Shown here one piece after another: positions 34,457 to 44,420 of a stretch of DNA of 64,000 bases (its first letter is position 1; each line of letters begins with the position of its first letter). Source of the stretch: Epiperipatus broadwayi (Eukaryota > Onychophora > Udeonychophora > Euonychophora > Peripatidae). The stretch is taken from positions 8,189,967 to 8,253,966 of the forward strand of contig JAQFVV010012416.1 in the NCBI GenBank assembly GCA_028023455.1. The letters are read 5' to 3'. Under the pieces are notes generated by a model. The model was not told the DNA's origin. It saw nothing but the letters and a program-made list of their open reading frames with translations, and made no database searches. The position numbers were made by a program, and so were the translations under genes.

Positions 34457-36055
34457 TTAATACCCTAATGTTAGCAACTCTTGTGCATCTTCATATGCCA
34501 GCTCAATCTCTTCATCAGTTGTATCAAAGACTTCCCTTTTTTGCTCTGGATCTTTAATGTTTTGCTCTTCAATTCTGATTTTTTTATTTTTTTTGTTTTT
34601 TGGGGGTCTTCCTGGCCCTCTTTTTTCGCTTATACTTGTTTGGCTAATTTGGGATAAATTTGGTGTAATTGATTCCATGATAAGTTCATTGGTATTGTTT
34701 CTAATTTTATTTGGTTGAGATAATTCACTATCTTCTCTTTCTCTCTTATTATCATCTAAAATTATTTTTGTGTCTTTTGTTGTGCTCATTTGTTTGTCTT
34801 CACTTGTTTCTTTGTTTTCATAGTTGTGTTGAGCTGGAATTGAGATTTTTGTTGATGTATTTAATAATTTTTTAGTTTGTAGTTTATTCTTGTTACTATT
34901 TTCTTCAGCAATGTATTGCTCTGCTCCATCTTCAGTTATTATATATTTTGTGTACTTCTTGCTTTCTTGAACTTGTGTTAAGTCTGAGTGGCTTTCAGTG
35001 TTTTTGGTATATGTATTTGGCAAAATATTGTTTTGTATTTCTTGCATTGTTTCTGAATTGCTATTTTTTATTTGAGCTTCATTTCTCAACTGTTCTTCTC
35101 TGTCAACTTCCTTTGTTTGTGTGTGTGATTCATTGTTATTTTTTCCACAGTCAGCTGCAATGTGTCCATGTTGTTCACATCTAAAACATTTTGGCCTCAA
35201 TCCTCTGATATATATAGTTAACAGAGCATCTTGATCAATCATTTGTGTTGGTATATCTTCTGGGTTAATATTTTCTTTTAATTTTATTTTGAAATTAAAA
35301 CTATTAGCTGCAATAGGTATTGGAGTATCATTTAAGTAAATTGGTTTTATATATATTCCTTCCCCAAATGGCTGCATTAGCTTTTTAAAATCTTGAATGT
35401 TATAGCTAAAATATGTATTTTTTATTACGCCGGTGTAGCAGTTTTGTAAATTTTTATCAACTGTAATCAAGGCATAATTTCTGAGCGTTTTAATTTGGTT
35501 TTCAAATCTTTCTCTTTGGTACTCATTAAAGAATTCGAGTGCTAAATATCTTGTGTTAGGATGTTCTCCAATAGTTGCTATTGCATCCCAAAGCGAATTT
35601 TTTGTTATGCTCTCATATAACAACTCTCTCGGAAATTTATATAAGGAGAGGTTTCTATCTGTTACCGCTAGTACTAAAGATCTTGTTGTAAAAAATTTTT
35701 TAAAAGTTGCAAACAACTTTTTTGGAATCGTATTATTGAAACTGATGTTTATGTCTTGCAGTTCCTGTTGATTCCATTTATCAATGGGGGGGGAAGGTTC
35801 AAGGTTACTGTCCTGTTGCAATTGTAGATCATTAATTTCTGTTACGGTTATTTCTCTGAATCTACTATTTTGTTCTGTAATTATTTTTCTTACCCCTTCC
35901 TGTGTTTCTGAAATTACTTTAGTTATATTGGCAAATGTTTGTTTATTTTGGGTTGAGTCGGTTATTATTATTATTATTGTTATTATTATTATTATGATGA
36001 TGATGCTCCTTATAAAATGTGACTTTTGAGAAAATTTATCCTTATTGCTTATCAT
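34457..36055 (-). CDS. LINE B ORF1, RNA-binding protein with CCHC knuckle and AT-hook-like motif
   Basis: A 532-codon open frame. The first codons and an Ile-rich run (residues about 18-30) come from flank plus microsatellite, so the element's own part begins near TDSTQNKQ. Features in order: a conserved-looking middle (about 80-270); one CCHC zinc knuckle, CFRCEQHGHIAADC, in the second quarter of the chain after RGLRPK; a polar Asn/Gln/Glu/Lys-rich region; KRGPGRPPKNKKNKK, an AT-hook-like basic patch, about 50 residues from the end; and an acidic tail. ORF1 proteins coat LINE RNA and form the particle with ORF2. The AT-hook could favour AT-rich DNA, which is a hypothesis. ORF2 opens just downstream. 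Confidence 0.85.
   Translation of the reverse strand: MISNKDKFSQKSHFIRSIIIIIIIITIIIIITDSTQNKQTFANITKVISETQEGVRKIITEQNSRFREITVTEINDLQLQQDSNLEPSPPIDKWNQQELQDINISFNNTIPKKLFATFKKFFTTRSLVLAVTDRNLSLYKFPRELLYESITKNSLWDAIATIGEHPNTRYLALEFFNEYQRERFENQIKTLRNYALITVDKNLQNCYTGVIKNTYFSYNIQDFKKLMQPFGEGIYIKPIYLNDTPIPIAANSFNFKIKLKENINPEDIPTQMIDQDALLTIYIRGLRPKCFRCEQHGHIAADCGKNNNESHTQTKEVDREEQLRNEAQIKNSNSETMQEIQNNILPNTYTKNTESHSDLTQVQESKKYTKYIITEDGAEQYIAEENSNKNKLQTKKLLNTSTKISIPAQHNYENKETSEDKQMSTTKDTKIILDDNKREREDSELSQPNKIRNNTNELIMESITPNLSQISQTSISEKRGPGRPPKNKKNKKIRIEEQNIKDPEQKREVFDTTDEEIELAYEDAQELLTLGY
35962..36006. repeat. compound microsatellite (TTA)n(TGA)n, short copy
   Basis: (TTA)5 TTG (TTA)5 (TGA)3-like, the same order as the long tract at 30718-30965. 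It lies exactly at the 5' boundary of LINE B and is translated as an Ile run in the ORF1 frame. Confidence 0.9.
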
Positions 36056-36920
36056 TAATATGTGATTTTGAAAGATATATGAGGTTTAATGTGACATTTT
36101 ACTGAAATATTAAATGTGCATTGTATTTGTGCTTTTGTTCATGAAATATATTTTGTAAACTTGAATGCAAGCTATATGGGGCATGTGATATATGATTTGT
36201 TTTCATTAATATATATATACTAGAATACGCATAATGATATGCAGTATATAAATACAATAAACATCACAAAACTTAATACTAAATTTTTCAACAGTGCTAT
36301 TTGGGTATTACAATGTTCTAAACTTATTAGATAGAAAATGGACTTCAAGTGCCTTTTACCACTAAAATTCTTAAATAGACAGTAACTCAAAACAATGTAA
36401 CAACAAGAGCAAAAATAACAAAATAGAAATATTGTTATGGATTTTATCAATCAATTTTTTATTTTACATTTGCAAAATAAAATTAAATAATTAGCATTTT
36501 AATAACCTTAAAAATCTCTTTAATTGACCATATAAGTAAGTGAAATAAGCATAATATTATGTTGCAATTAAAAATGACAAATATCACATGACTAATTCCG
36601 TCATTATTGATTGGTTGTTATAAACTTTCATTCAAACAAAAGGCAAATAGAAACCAACTTCCTTTTGCCATAAATATTTTTAAATAGACAATGACTCACA
36701 TTAATGTGAACAACTAACTAAAACTAACAGAATGATTAAAAGTCATTATCAGGATTTAGCTAATTTAGTTTTGCTTCTATTATTTATATTGTTCTGATCA
36801 CTCACTATTTAAAAATTATATTTGATTTTCATTTTCAATCTGTTTGATTTAGAACTTTTTAACATCCATGTAGTGAGTGCTGTTGAAAAATTTAATAAGA
36901 AATAGTTTGATATATATATA
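36007..36920. other. intergenic, no gene seen
   Basis: AT-rich. No feature supported. It presumably represents the sequence that continued from the microsatellite before LINE B inserted. Confidence 0.5.
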
Positions 36921-37085
36921 TAAGAAAATATCCCAATGCATATTGCTAGCTGAAAATTCAAATACAAAATGTTCTAATCATTCTCTAAAATGTTATGTTT
37001 TTCCAGCAAGACCCTCTGTTTGAAATTCACACTTTATATTTATTCATGGAAGGCATTGCTAAAAAAACAATGTTTGGGAGGGTAT
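36921..37085. repeat. short foldback repeat family, copy 2
   Basis: After (TA)n it reads GAAAATATCCCAATGCATAT, CTGAAAATTCAAATACAAAA, TTTTTCCAGCAAGACCCTCTG and GGCATTGCTAAAAAAACAATG, matching the copy at 10852-11070 in order. The inner inverted stem is more eroded here. Confidence 0.7.
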
Positions 37086-37445
37086 TTTTGAACATTACAT
37101 ACATATAAACAAAATTTCAAATGCGTATCTAAAATTAAAGAATAATTTCCTTTGCTAATAAACAGCTTAAGGGCTTATTACGGTGTTATCCAGAACAATA
37201 ACAGTCAGGGAGCAATTTTAAATCAACGTACACATTTTAATGTAGATTAAATGTGAAAAAATTGATATTAATTTTATAGAGTAGAGATATGTCATTCATT
37301 TATAAAAACTTTATAACAAATAACCACATTTCATATATATAATGATAAATAATACTTTTATAATGAGAAAATAAAAGCCATTTCTGACGATTTTATGAAG
37401 TATAAGTATAGTTTTTCATTAATAAACTATTAACTGTCTAAAGTT
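37086..37445. other. intergenic, no gene seen
   Basis: AT-rich, no supported feature. Confidence 0.5.
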
Positions 37446-37454
37446 TTTCAAGTT

Positions 37455-37556
37455 GTCTTGCATTGATGGTCGAGAGGTCAGCGCGACTGCCTTACAAGCA
37501 GTTGCCTGGGTTGCGGGTTCGCGTCCCGGCCGATGCTATGACACTTGGAAAAAGTC
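37455..37556 (+). mobile_element. tRNA-derived SINE with 9-bp target-site duplication
   Basis: The perfect direct repeat TTTCAAGTT (37446-37454 and 37557-37565) flanks a tRNA-like head. GGTCGAGAGGTCAGCGCGAC is the D-arm/A-box region. ACTGC-CTTACAA-GCAGT forms a perfect 5-bp anticodon-like stem with a 7-base loop. GGGTTCGCGTCCCGG has a B-box-like loop. The tail is GATGCTATGACACTTGG, shared with the copy at 13393-13505. It lacks a good acceptor stem, so it is not a working tRNA gene. Confidence 0.82.
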
Positions 37557-37565
37557 TTTCAAGTT

Positions 37566-38640
37566 AATGTTCACTTTTGATGATTTTATGAATAATAATT
37601 TTTCATCGTCACGTATCTAGCATCTATTTAACTTTCAAGCTTCTCAATAGTATATACATTTCGATAAAATCCAGCCTCTTACTTTTAGTTTTTCTTTTCT
37701 TTCTTCACCATCAACCTTTAGTAGCATCATAATTATATATAATATCGACTTGTAAAACATAAAAGCCATTTTTATTACTTTTTAAACGTGATTAGTGATT
37801 GATGTTTGGGAGTTGGCACAAATATTTCCAAAAGCTTACTCATTACTAACTTAAATTTTTTATTTCAAAAATGAGTGTTAGATCGATTTTTTTTTTTTAA
37901 TTTAATGTAAAAGTGCGACTTTCTTTTAAAAAAAAAATCGTTAACTTTTCTTTTTTAAAAAAAAAAAAATTCTAAACAAATTTTATCTAACTTATCAAAA
38001 AAACCATTAAAAACATTTATGAAAGATGAATATTTAATGTAAAGAAATGAATAGCTTATAAAATGAAATTAAATTTTGTATTAAATTTTTCAAAAAAGAA
38101 AAAGCTTTCTTAACTTCACCCTAGATTGCTGGAAGCAAGGAATATCCATTTTTTAAACAAAATAGAAATTTGAAGGGCAATTAGTTTCATTTACCGTGAC
38201 ACAAAAATAATAGATTTAAAAGTATTATATATACATTCTCAGCCGAGAGCAAATCTAATAATGAAGTAAGAGTGCTTTAAAAAGAAGTAGTATTATATAT
38301 ATATAATTTGCTTTAGCTGCAACACTGGTTAGAAATCTCTCAATTAATAGCAAACTACAACACGTTGTAATGAATTATTATTATATCGTATATAATTAAG
38401 AGTATGTCCAGAGAAAACTAAATTTGGTATTTTAGGGAATAAAAAAGAGAAAGAATATCAGAAATTGTAAAAGTATAATTTTTATAAAATGTGATTTATA
38501 TTTTGTGAAAATAAAAAAATTATTACAAAATATTTTAAAAAATGAATGAAACTTTGTAATTACACACGCATATATATATATAATCTTATAATTAAATATT
38601 ATTAAATACAGTAATCAAAAAATTGTGCAAAGGACAAAAA
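37566..38640. other. intergenic, no gene seen
   Basis: Very AT-rich with poly(A)/poly(T) runs near 37890-37970. No supported feature. Confidence 0.55.
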
Positions 38641-39035
38641 ATGTAATCGTCACTTAGGAGCGCTTTCGACAATCTTTGTAGTCTTTGTCAACTAATTCTT
38701 TGAAAGATTAACCTTCCCATAATTCTGTGATCATAACGTTTGCCGCAGGCCTATTGATTAAGTCTTGCTTGTATTTATATATTAGCATAGCTTCCTTTAT
38801 TTTCCTGTTATTGTTATTTCTTTCAGTTTGCAATACTTTTACATTATTATAATTGAAATTAAAACCACATATACATGATTTATTATAGTTGTAAAAAACG
38901 TTATTATTACCTTTGCAATTTTGTTTCGTATTTTGAATCCTTTTTAATAACAGTAAGTGCTCTTTAATTTTTTTCTCCAATATGCATCTCGATTCTCCTA
39001 TATATCTGCTACCACACCTACATATGTATTTATAA
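38641..39035 (-). pseudogene. Penelope-like element, GIY-YIG endonuclease fragment
   Basis: On the minus strand from about 39035 to the stop at 38708, the frame reads CRCGSRYIGESRCILEKKIKEHL, the GIY-YIG core of Penelope-like retroelements. It continues with a Cys/Asn-rich stretch, VLQTERNNNNRKIKEAMLIYK and LINRPAANVMITELWEG. The Arg usual before ...EH is Lys here. Upstream codons of the frame (39036-39121) belong to the abutting 475-bp repeat, so the reverse transcriptase part was lost at that junction. Past the stop, 38641-38707 contains GACAAAGACTACAAAGATTG, resembling the short 3' region of such elements. Confidence 0.8.
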
Positions 39036-40345
39036 ATGTAATATAGGGTATATGAGCACAGACTTTCACACCACCCACCTCTCTCCACTCTATCTAATAA
39101 CACTGATACACCTAAACACATATATGCTGAAAAGATAAATAATCACCAATATACGTATTTCATGCTAAACCAGCAATCATCAGTTGGTCCAGACTATCAT
39201 CTTTACACACATATATAGTATAAGTGCTCAGATATATATTAAGATAGACTATCCTCATAGTTTAATGGACAGGCTTCAATCCACTCCACACTCCAACTCT
39301 TCAACCGTCCATCCAATTGAAAATCTGATGATGGAATGCTCAAAGGCCACCCTGAGGCCAAGATTATTGTCACACCCATGTTGACCTAAGGTCAATCTGA
39401 ACCCCACATGTACAGGACATAATCCATTTAATACATATGCAAGGATGGGCAGACATCTCTATAATGTAATAACTGAAACACAGGCTTGTTATATACCTGT
39501 GGCTATATATATGTAATATAGGGTATATGAGCACAGACTTTCACACCACCCACCTCTCTCCACTCTATCTAATAACACTGATACACCTAAACACATATAT
39601 GCTGAAAAGATAAATAATCACCAATATACGTATTTCATGCTAAACCAGCAATCATCAGTTGGTCCAGACTATCATCTTTACACACATATATAGTATAAGT
39701 GCTCAGATATATATTAAGATAGACTATCCTCATAGTTTAATGAACAGGATTCAATCCACTCCACACTCCAACTCTTCATCCAATTGAAAATCTGATGATG
39801 GAATGTTCCCTATATTACATATATATAGCCACAGGTATATAACAAGCCTGTGTTTCAGTTATTACATTATAAAGATGTCTTCCCATCCTTGCATATGTAT
39901 TAAATGGATTATGTCCTGTACATGTGGGGTTCAGATTGACCTTAGGTCAACATGGGTGTGACAATAATCTCGGCCTCAGGGTGGCCTTTGAGCATTCCAT
40001 CATCAGATTTTCAATTGGATGGATGGTTGAAGAGTTGGAGTGTGGAGTGGATTGAAGCCTGTCCATTAAACTATGAGGATAGTCTATCTTAATATATATC
40101 TGAGCACTTATACTATATATGTGTGTAAAGATGATAGTCTGGACCAACTGATGATTGCTGGTTTAGCATGAAATACGTATATTGGTGATTATTTATCTTT
40201 TCAGCATATATGTGTTTAGGTGTATCAGTGTTATTAGATAGAGTGGAGAGAGGTGGGTGGTGTGAAAGTCTGTGCTCATATACCCTATATTACATATATA
40301 TAGCCACAGGTATATAACAAGTGTGTTTCAGTTATTTATATATGA
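39036..40345. repeat. 475-bp-period repeat family, copy 3: tandem plus inverted units
   Basis: GGGTATATGAGCACAGAC starts at 39046 and 39521, again 475 apart. The first unit is complete. The second is cut near 39808 (after CTGATGATGGAATG) and is joined to a full unit in the opposite orientation (39810-40345). The outer arms are therefore inverted repeats of about 480 bp with a spacer of about 290 bp, almost identical: the 66-residue frames over 39184-39384 and 39947-40147 differ at a single residue. Confidence 0.9.
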
Positions 40346-40689
40346 TGCAATTTTTCTTTATAAATGAGGTTTTATCTTTAGAGGTATTTTTTAATTTATT
40401 TAATATAGGAAGTGCATAAAATGCAGTCACATATACCTTTATAAATTTTCCTTATGAAATTTGCGTTGATTTGAAATATATGGTACTGATATCCAAATTT
40501 TTTTATTAATAAAAGAATCAATCTTAATATTAATACTTTTTTTTTATATTTATATTTCGTATTAAAAATTTTAATAGTATAATAAACGTGATTGTAATTA
40601 TAACCAACATTTAACAATTCATTAGAATACATTTCAATATTTTTATTTTATCTGATGTATATTTACAAATATATATCTTAAACTGGATT
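40346..40689. other. intergenic, no gene seen
   Basis: AT-rich spacer. A minus-strand frame at 40396-40632 is Tyr/Ile/Lys-rich with no motif. Confidence 0.45.
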
Positions 40690-40860
40690 CCAAGAGATTG
40701 TAAAAGATCCAGAAAGAGACCACATGTAAGATGGATGGATGAAATAAGAAAGTGTGCAGGGATGATGTGGAGATGAGAAGCTAAAGATCGGAGATGGATT
40801 GAACTTGGAGAGACCTTCATCCTGCAGTGGATTGATAATGTTTGATGATGGTGATGATAT
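40690..40860 (+). pseudogene. RTE-type LINE 3' end, 5'-truncated copy 2
   Basis: Nearly the same sequence as 25523-25690 (CCAGAAAGAGACCACATGT, GATGGATGAAATAAGAAAG, CTTCATCCTGCAGTGGATTG). A small change at about 40775 makes a stop after WMDEIRKCAGMMWR, and there is a 5-base loss before the RRW region. It ends in a short ATGATGGTGATG tail. Confidence 0.8.
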
Positions 40861-41344
40861 ATAAAGGAGATTGCCTTGACAAAAGATTAGAAATTATTGA
40901 TTATTGATATTGGAATTGTCTAAGTGTTGATTGGTTTTTAATGATATATATATGTGTGTGTGTGTGTATTTGTAAATTCATCGAAAACAGTCTATATTTA
41001 AACAATACCAGTATCAATAACAATCAACAATCTCAATTATAAATATATAATAAACAAACAGTAACACTGTAAATAATAAAAAACATATTAAAATATATCA
41101 AAACTTCAAAATATTGTCTAGTTTTTCTAAAATTTTATTCATTGCTATTTGAATTAAAAATCAAACCAGGCTTACGAGATAGTATTTCGATTCTATTTGG
41201 ATTCAGCCATTTTTATTCAACTGCTATAAACTAAAACTAATCCGATATCAAACATAGTAATCTCATTTTTATTTAAATGTTACTAATACGATCCTAAAGT
41301 TTGAATGCTTAATTTAGTATCTTATTTCAATAAAATCAAGATTT
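40861..41344. other. intergenic, no gene seen
   Basis: AT-rich, with a short (TG)n near 40950-40967. Confidence 0.5.
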
Positions 41345-41580
41345 TATATTACACAGAGACAAACTCTCCACACATAATGCCACTCAGTACAAGATAGATA
41401 AATCTATGGAGTCAGGAAGGTTTGTGTAAAAAAAATCCCTATCTAATACACAAACCTTCCTGCATCCATTGATTACTTTGGCTTGCACTGAGTGGAGCTA
41501 GTGTATGTGAGTTTTGCCTCTGTATAAACAGCTTGTGTAAGTATGTAGAATGGTGATCATGTAATGTTTAGTGGTTAAAT
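41345..41580. repeat. foldback MITE family M, copy 4 (arms only)
   Basis: The left arm (ACAAACTCTCCACACATAATG...) and right arm (...AGTGGAGCTAGTGTATGTGA) are joined almost directly through CCCTATCTAATACACAAACC. The right arm runs on to GAATGGTGATCATGTAATG and TTTAGTGG. The interior seen in copies 3 and 5 is missing, leaving a compact hairpin. Confidence 0.8.
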
Positions 41581-41923
41581 TAAGCTTCTCATTCAAAGTA
41601 AACTAATTAAATCATTTTTTCCGAAAAGCCTTGCAGAATAAAATCACTATTTAAATATGCAATAATATAAATAATATAAAACAAAATGAAACAATATCAA
41701 ATCATTAAACTGCTATTGACAATTTTTATAATATTTTATTCATTTCTATATTGATGAAAAGTCAACCAGTTTCATCAAAATATTGTGAAAAAAAACTATT
41801 AGTCTTCTATTTGCTCAGTGTAAGATCTTTAACAAAGTCATTATATATTATCTATAGAAATATTAGGATTCAAATTAACAAAAATAATAAGTTGGATTTA
41901 ACAGTTGTAGCACAGCCCATCAC
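41581..41923. other. intergenic, no gene seen
   Basis: AT-rich, no supported feature. Confidence 0.5.
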
Positions 41924-42269
41924 ATGCAATTATTAATAAAAGTAAAAGAATGAAAGAACTAATAAATGATTAATTGTCATTATGGCTGAAGGTATTGATT
42001 ATGAAATGTCCTTTGATCTTATAAATACTTATGGTATGATTAGAGTTTAAAAACATCATGATTAAAACTCACAATAGTATCAAACTTTACAATCAATGCA
42101 ATTATTAATAGAAGTAAAAGAATGAAAGAACTAATAAATGATTAATTATCATTATGGCTGAAGGTATTGATTATGAAATGTCCTTTGATCTTATAAATAC
42201 TTATGGTATGATTAGAGTTTAGAAACATCATGATTAAAACTCACAATAGTATCAAACTTTACAATCAAT
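41924..42269 (+). repeat. tandem duplication, 172-bp unit, two copies
   Basis: The block starting ATGCAATTATTAATA at 41924 repeats at 42096, 172 bases later. I count about three differences between the copies (for example TTAATAAAAG/TTAATAGAAG and ATTGTCATT/ATTATCATT). A third copy is not present. This is a recent duplication compared with the other repeats here. Confidence 0.92.
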
Positions 42270-42591
42270 TTATTAATAATGCAATAGTCAATAATTGTTA
42301 AACGATAGTGATACTAAAAAAGATTAATATTGTTAAGCAATCTTAAAGAAAGCAAAATAGAAAGCAAATAAAATAAATGGAGATTATTTAAGTCATGCAG
42401 ATTCTTAGATAATATAATTGTTTCAAGTAACACTATAGAACAGACAAAAATATAAGAGAATTAAATGAAGTCCAGACTATGGAATTACAAATAAATACTA
42501 ATTAATGAAATAATTTGACAAATATACAACCTTAGTCTAATTATTAATACAATTTGTAAATATAGTGAATGAAATTAATAAGATTACTAAA
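42270..42591. other. intergenic, no gene seen
   Basis: AT-rich, no supported feature. Confidence 0.5.
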
Positions 42592-43140
42592 CAAAGGCAA
42601 AACTCTCCATATAATAGTGCCAACCACAGTAATGAATGGAAGCCAGAGGCTTGTGCATAAAATCCCCATCTAATGCCTATTCATCCAATATACCCAGACT
42701 AGTTTCTGACTTGTGGCTTTTGTCAGTGAGGAGCTTTGGATCTAAGAGCACTGCACCTAGATCTTAGGATCTAATGCAACCCTCCAGCAGCCACTTTTTA
42801 TCTCTACTTAACTGTAAAACTATGAGAATAAAATTGAAAACACAATAATATTTTCAATCTAAGCTCAATAGCTTATATAGTCATATGAGTCTGAACTCAG
42901 TTCAGTACCCATACATTTTGGTGTCTTTGGCTCTTTAACAGCCATAGCCACCACTATCCTATTAGGCAGGATTGGTGTTAAACCACTAAGTGTCACATGA
43001 TCACCATTTCTAATGCTAGCACATCTGTTATTAATCCATTGATTACTGTGGTTGGCACTGGGTGTCACTACTGTATGGAGAGTTTTGCCTTTGTTAATAA
43101 CAGATGTGCTAGCATTAGAAATGGTAATCATGTGAAGATT
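42592..43140. repeat. foldback MITE family M, copy 5 (long, rearranged)
   Basis: The left arm begins AAAGGCAAAACTCTCCATAT and the interior blocks (GAGGAGCTTTGGATCTAAG, CACTGCACCTAGATCTTAGG, ACCCATACATTTTGGTGTC, GGCAGGATTGG) match copy 3. The right side differs: after GGCAGGATTGGTGTTAAACC it has a second, smaller foldback (CACATGATCACCATTTCTAATG ... CATTAGAAATGGTAATCATG). A solo copy may have inserted into or recombined with the larger one. The minus frame at 42865-43131 is read-through. Confidence 0.82.
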
Positions 43141-43487
43141 ACTAAATTTGAATAGATTGCTTTTCGTGTAAATAATTTAATATTAACAAAAAAATTCTAT
43201 ACACTTGAAAAATAAGTTTTTTCATAAATTGTTGTGGGTTTTTTTTCTTGAGTCTAGGCTATTTAATTTAAAAAGCAATAAAAATATTGCAAAATGCCCA
43301 ATAAAAAAGTAGAGAGATATATTTTAAGTTAACAGGAATCAGAAGAAAAATGTACAGGTGAAAAAATAAAAGGCATTATTAAAAAATATATAAATTCTGA
43401 AATGGAAATGGCATAAGATATTTTTACAAATTATGACAATAGATAAGCAACTGAAGTCTTTGACTGATTTCTAAGAGAGTATAAAAA
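43141..43487. other. intergenic, no gene seen
   Basis: AT-rich, purine-biased. No supported feature. Confidence 0.45.
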
Positions 43488-43640
43488 GACATTGAAAAAG
43501 TCTACATGTGAGACGGGTGAATAAGATAAAGAGATTTACTGTAGCGATGTGAAGATAACTGCTGTGAATAGGAATAATTAGATTAAACTTTGAGAAATCT
43601 TCATTTTAAAATCGATTACTGAGCTTTTAAAAATGATAAT
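43488..43640 (+). pseudogene. RTE-type LINE 3' end, degraded copy 3
   Basis: AAAAAGTCTACATGTGAGACG, ATAAGATAAAGAGATTTAC, GTAGCGATGTG, GATTAAACTTTGAGAAATC and TTCATTTTA align in order with the RTE ends at 25523 and 40690, with many substitutions and several stops. This is the oldest of the three by appearance. Confidence 0.6.
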
Positions 43641-43969
43641 TTATAAGTATAGACAAAACCAACATATAAAAATTAGATGTATTATCTGTAATAATTAAAA
43701 GAGGGGTAACGTAAATATGCAAACTAATAAAAAAAAAAAATAAACAATTGTTATAAAAATAAATAAATAAAATATTTAATGCAATAAAATATTTTTATTA
43801 AATAGTATTTCTAATTAATTAAAAATTTATCTAATTAAAGTTGCTACTAATTTGAACTCATTTTAAAATGTCAAAGACTATTTTTATATGGATCGGTGTT
43901 TTTAAAAATATTTTTATCTTTTATTCAATAATAAAAAATTAACTAATGTTAAATAAAATATTATTAAAA
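43641..43969. other. intergenic, no gene seen
   Basis: AT-rich with an A run near 43729-43741. No supported feature. Confidence 0.5.
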
Positions 43970-44420
43970 AGGATTTGAACTCAGACTTGCAAGCTTTCTA
44001 TAACCATCCACTCTATCTAATATAATCGATACATATGACCACATACAAAAAGATAAATAATCACCAATATGCGTATTTCATGCTGAACCCCGCACTTGTC
44101 AATTGGTCCAGATCATCATCTCCCATATATATATATATATGAAAAACAAAAAACAAGTTAAAAACTTGCTAACGCTTGTATTTATGTCAACAGATGGCGT
44201 TCTACCAAAAACACTGTCAAGCATATGTTTACACAAACGTCAGAGCATGCATTCACTATCTCTAACTTTAATTCCACTTTCAGATCATGGCCCAACTGAT
44301 GAGTACTGGTTCTGCATGAAATATGTATATTGAGGACTTTTAATCTTATTTACGTTTGTTTGGTCATGCGCATTGGTTGAGATGAAAGTGGAGGATGAAT
44401 ATGGACTAAAAATCTCATGT
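43970..44420. repeat. 475-bp-family foldback, interrupted by another repeat
   Basis: The left part (TTTGAACTCAGACTTGCAAGC, CCACTCTATCTAATATAATC, CACCAATATGCGTATTTCATG) is mirrored on the right (CATGAAATATGTATATTGAGG, GGTTGAGATGAAAGTGGAGG). Between the arms at 44131-44275, after (TA)n, lies the repeat also seen at 9042-9190 (AAAACAAGTTA, AACTTGCTAACGC, CAGATGGCGTTCTACCAAAA). The order suggests this second repeat inserted into a (TA)n inside the older foldback. Confidence 0.7.

Larger units (their letters stand above)
30966..35961 (-). mobile_element. LINE B: near-intact two-ORF LINE within a compound microsatellite
   Basis: About 5 kb on the minus strand. ORF1 (zinc knuckle) is followed a few bases later by ORF2 (endonuclease, reverse transcriptase, C-terminal cysteine motif). 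A short 3' untranslated region (31171-30966) contains AATAAA and ends beside (ATC)n(ATA)n. The 5' end abuts the same compound repeat. No poly(A) tail is seen; the microsatellite takes its place. ORF1-knuckle plus EEP-type ORF2 is the layout of L1/Tx1, R1, I and Jockey groups. Several Tx1- and R1-clade families are known to target microsatellites, so a sequence-specific lineage is plausible. Clade assignment is inference. The absence of an early ATG in ORF1 outside the microsatellite suggests slight 5' truncation. Confidence 0.9.

Noticed and set aside
34948-36029. Plus-strand Cys/Phe-rich and Ile-rich open frames
   Set aside because: Antisense shadows of LINE B ORF1.
37455-37556. Functional tRNA gene
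   Set aside because: The anticodon-like arm is good but the acceptor stem is poor; a shared tail and flanking duplication show it is a SINE.
39184-40147. Pair of near-identical 66-codon open frames on opposite strands
   Set aside because: They are the same repeat unit in inverted orientation, with no start context or motif; coding is not supported.
41924-42269. CRISPR-like repeat
   Set aside because: Two long direct copies without spacers; a simple tandem duplication.
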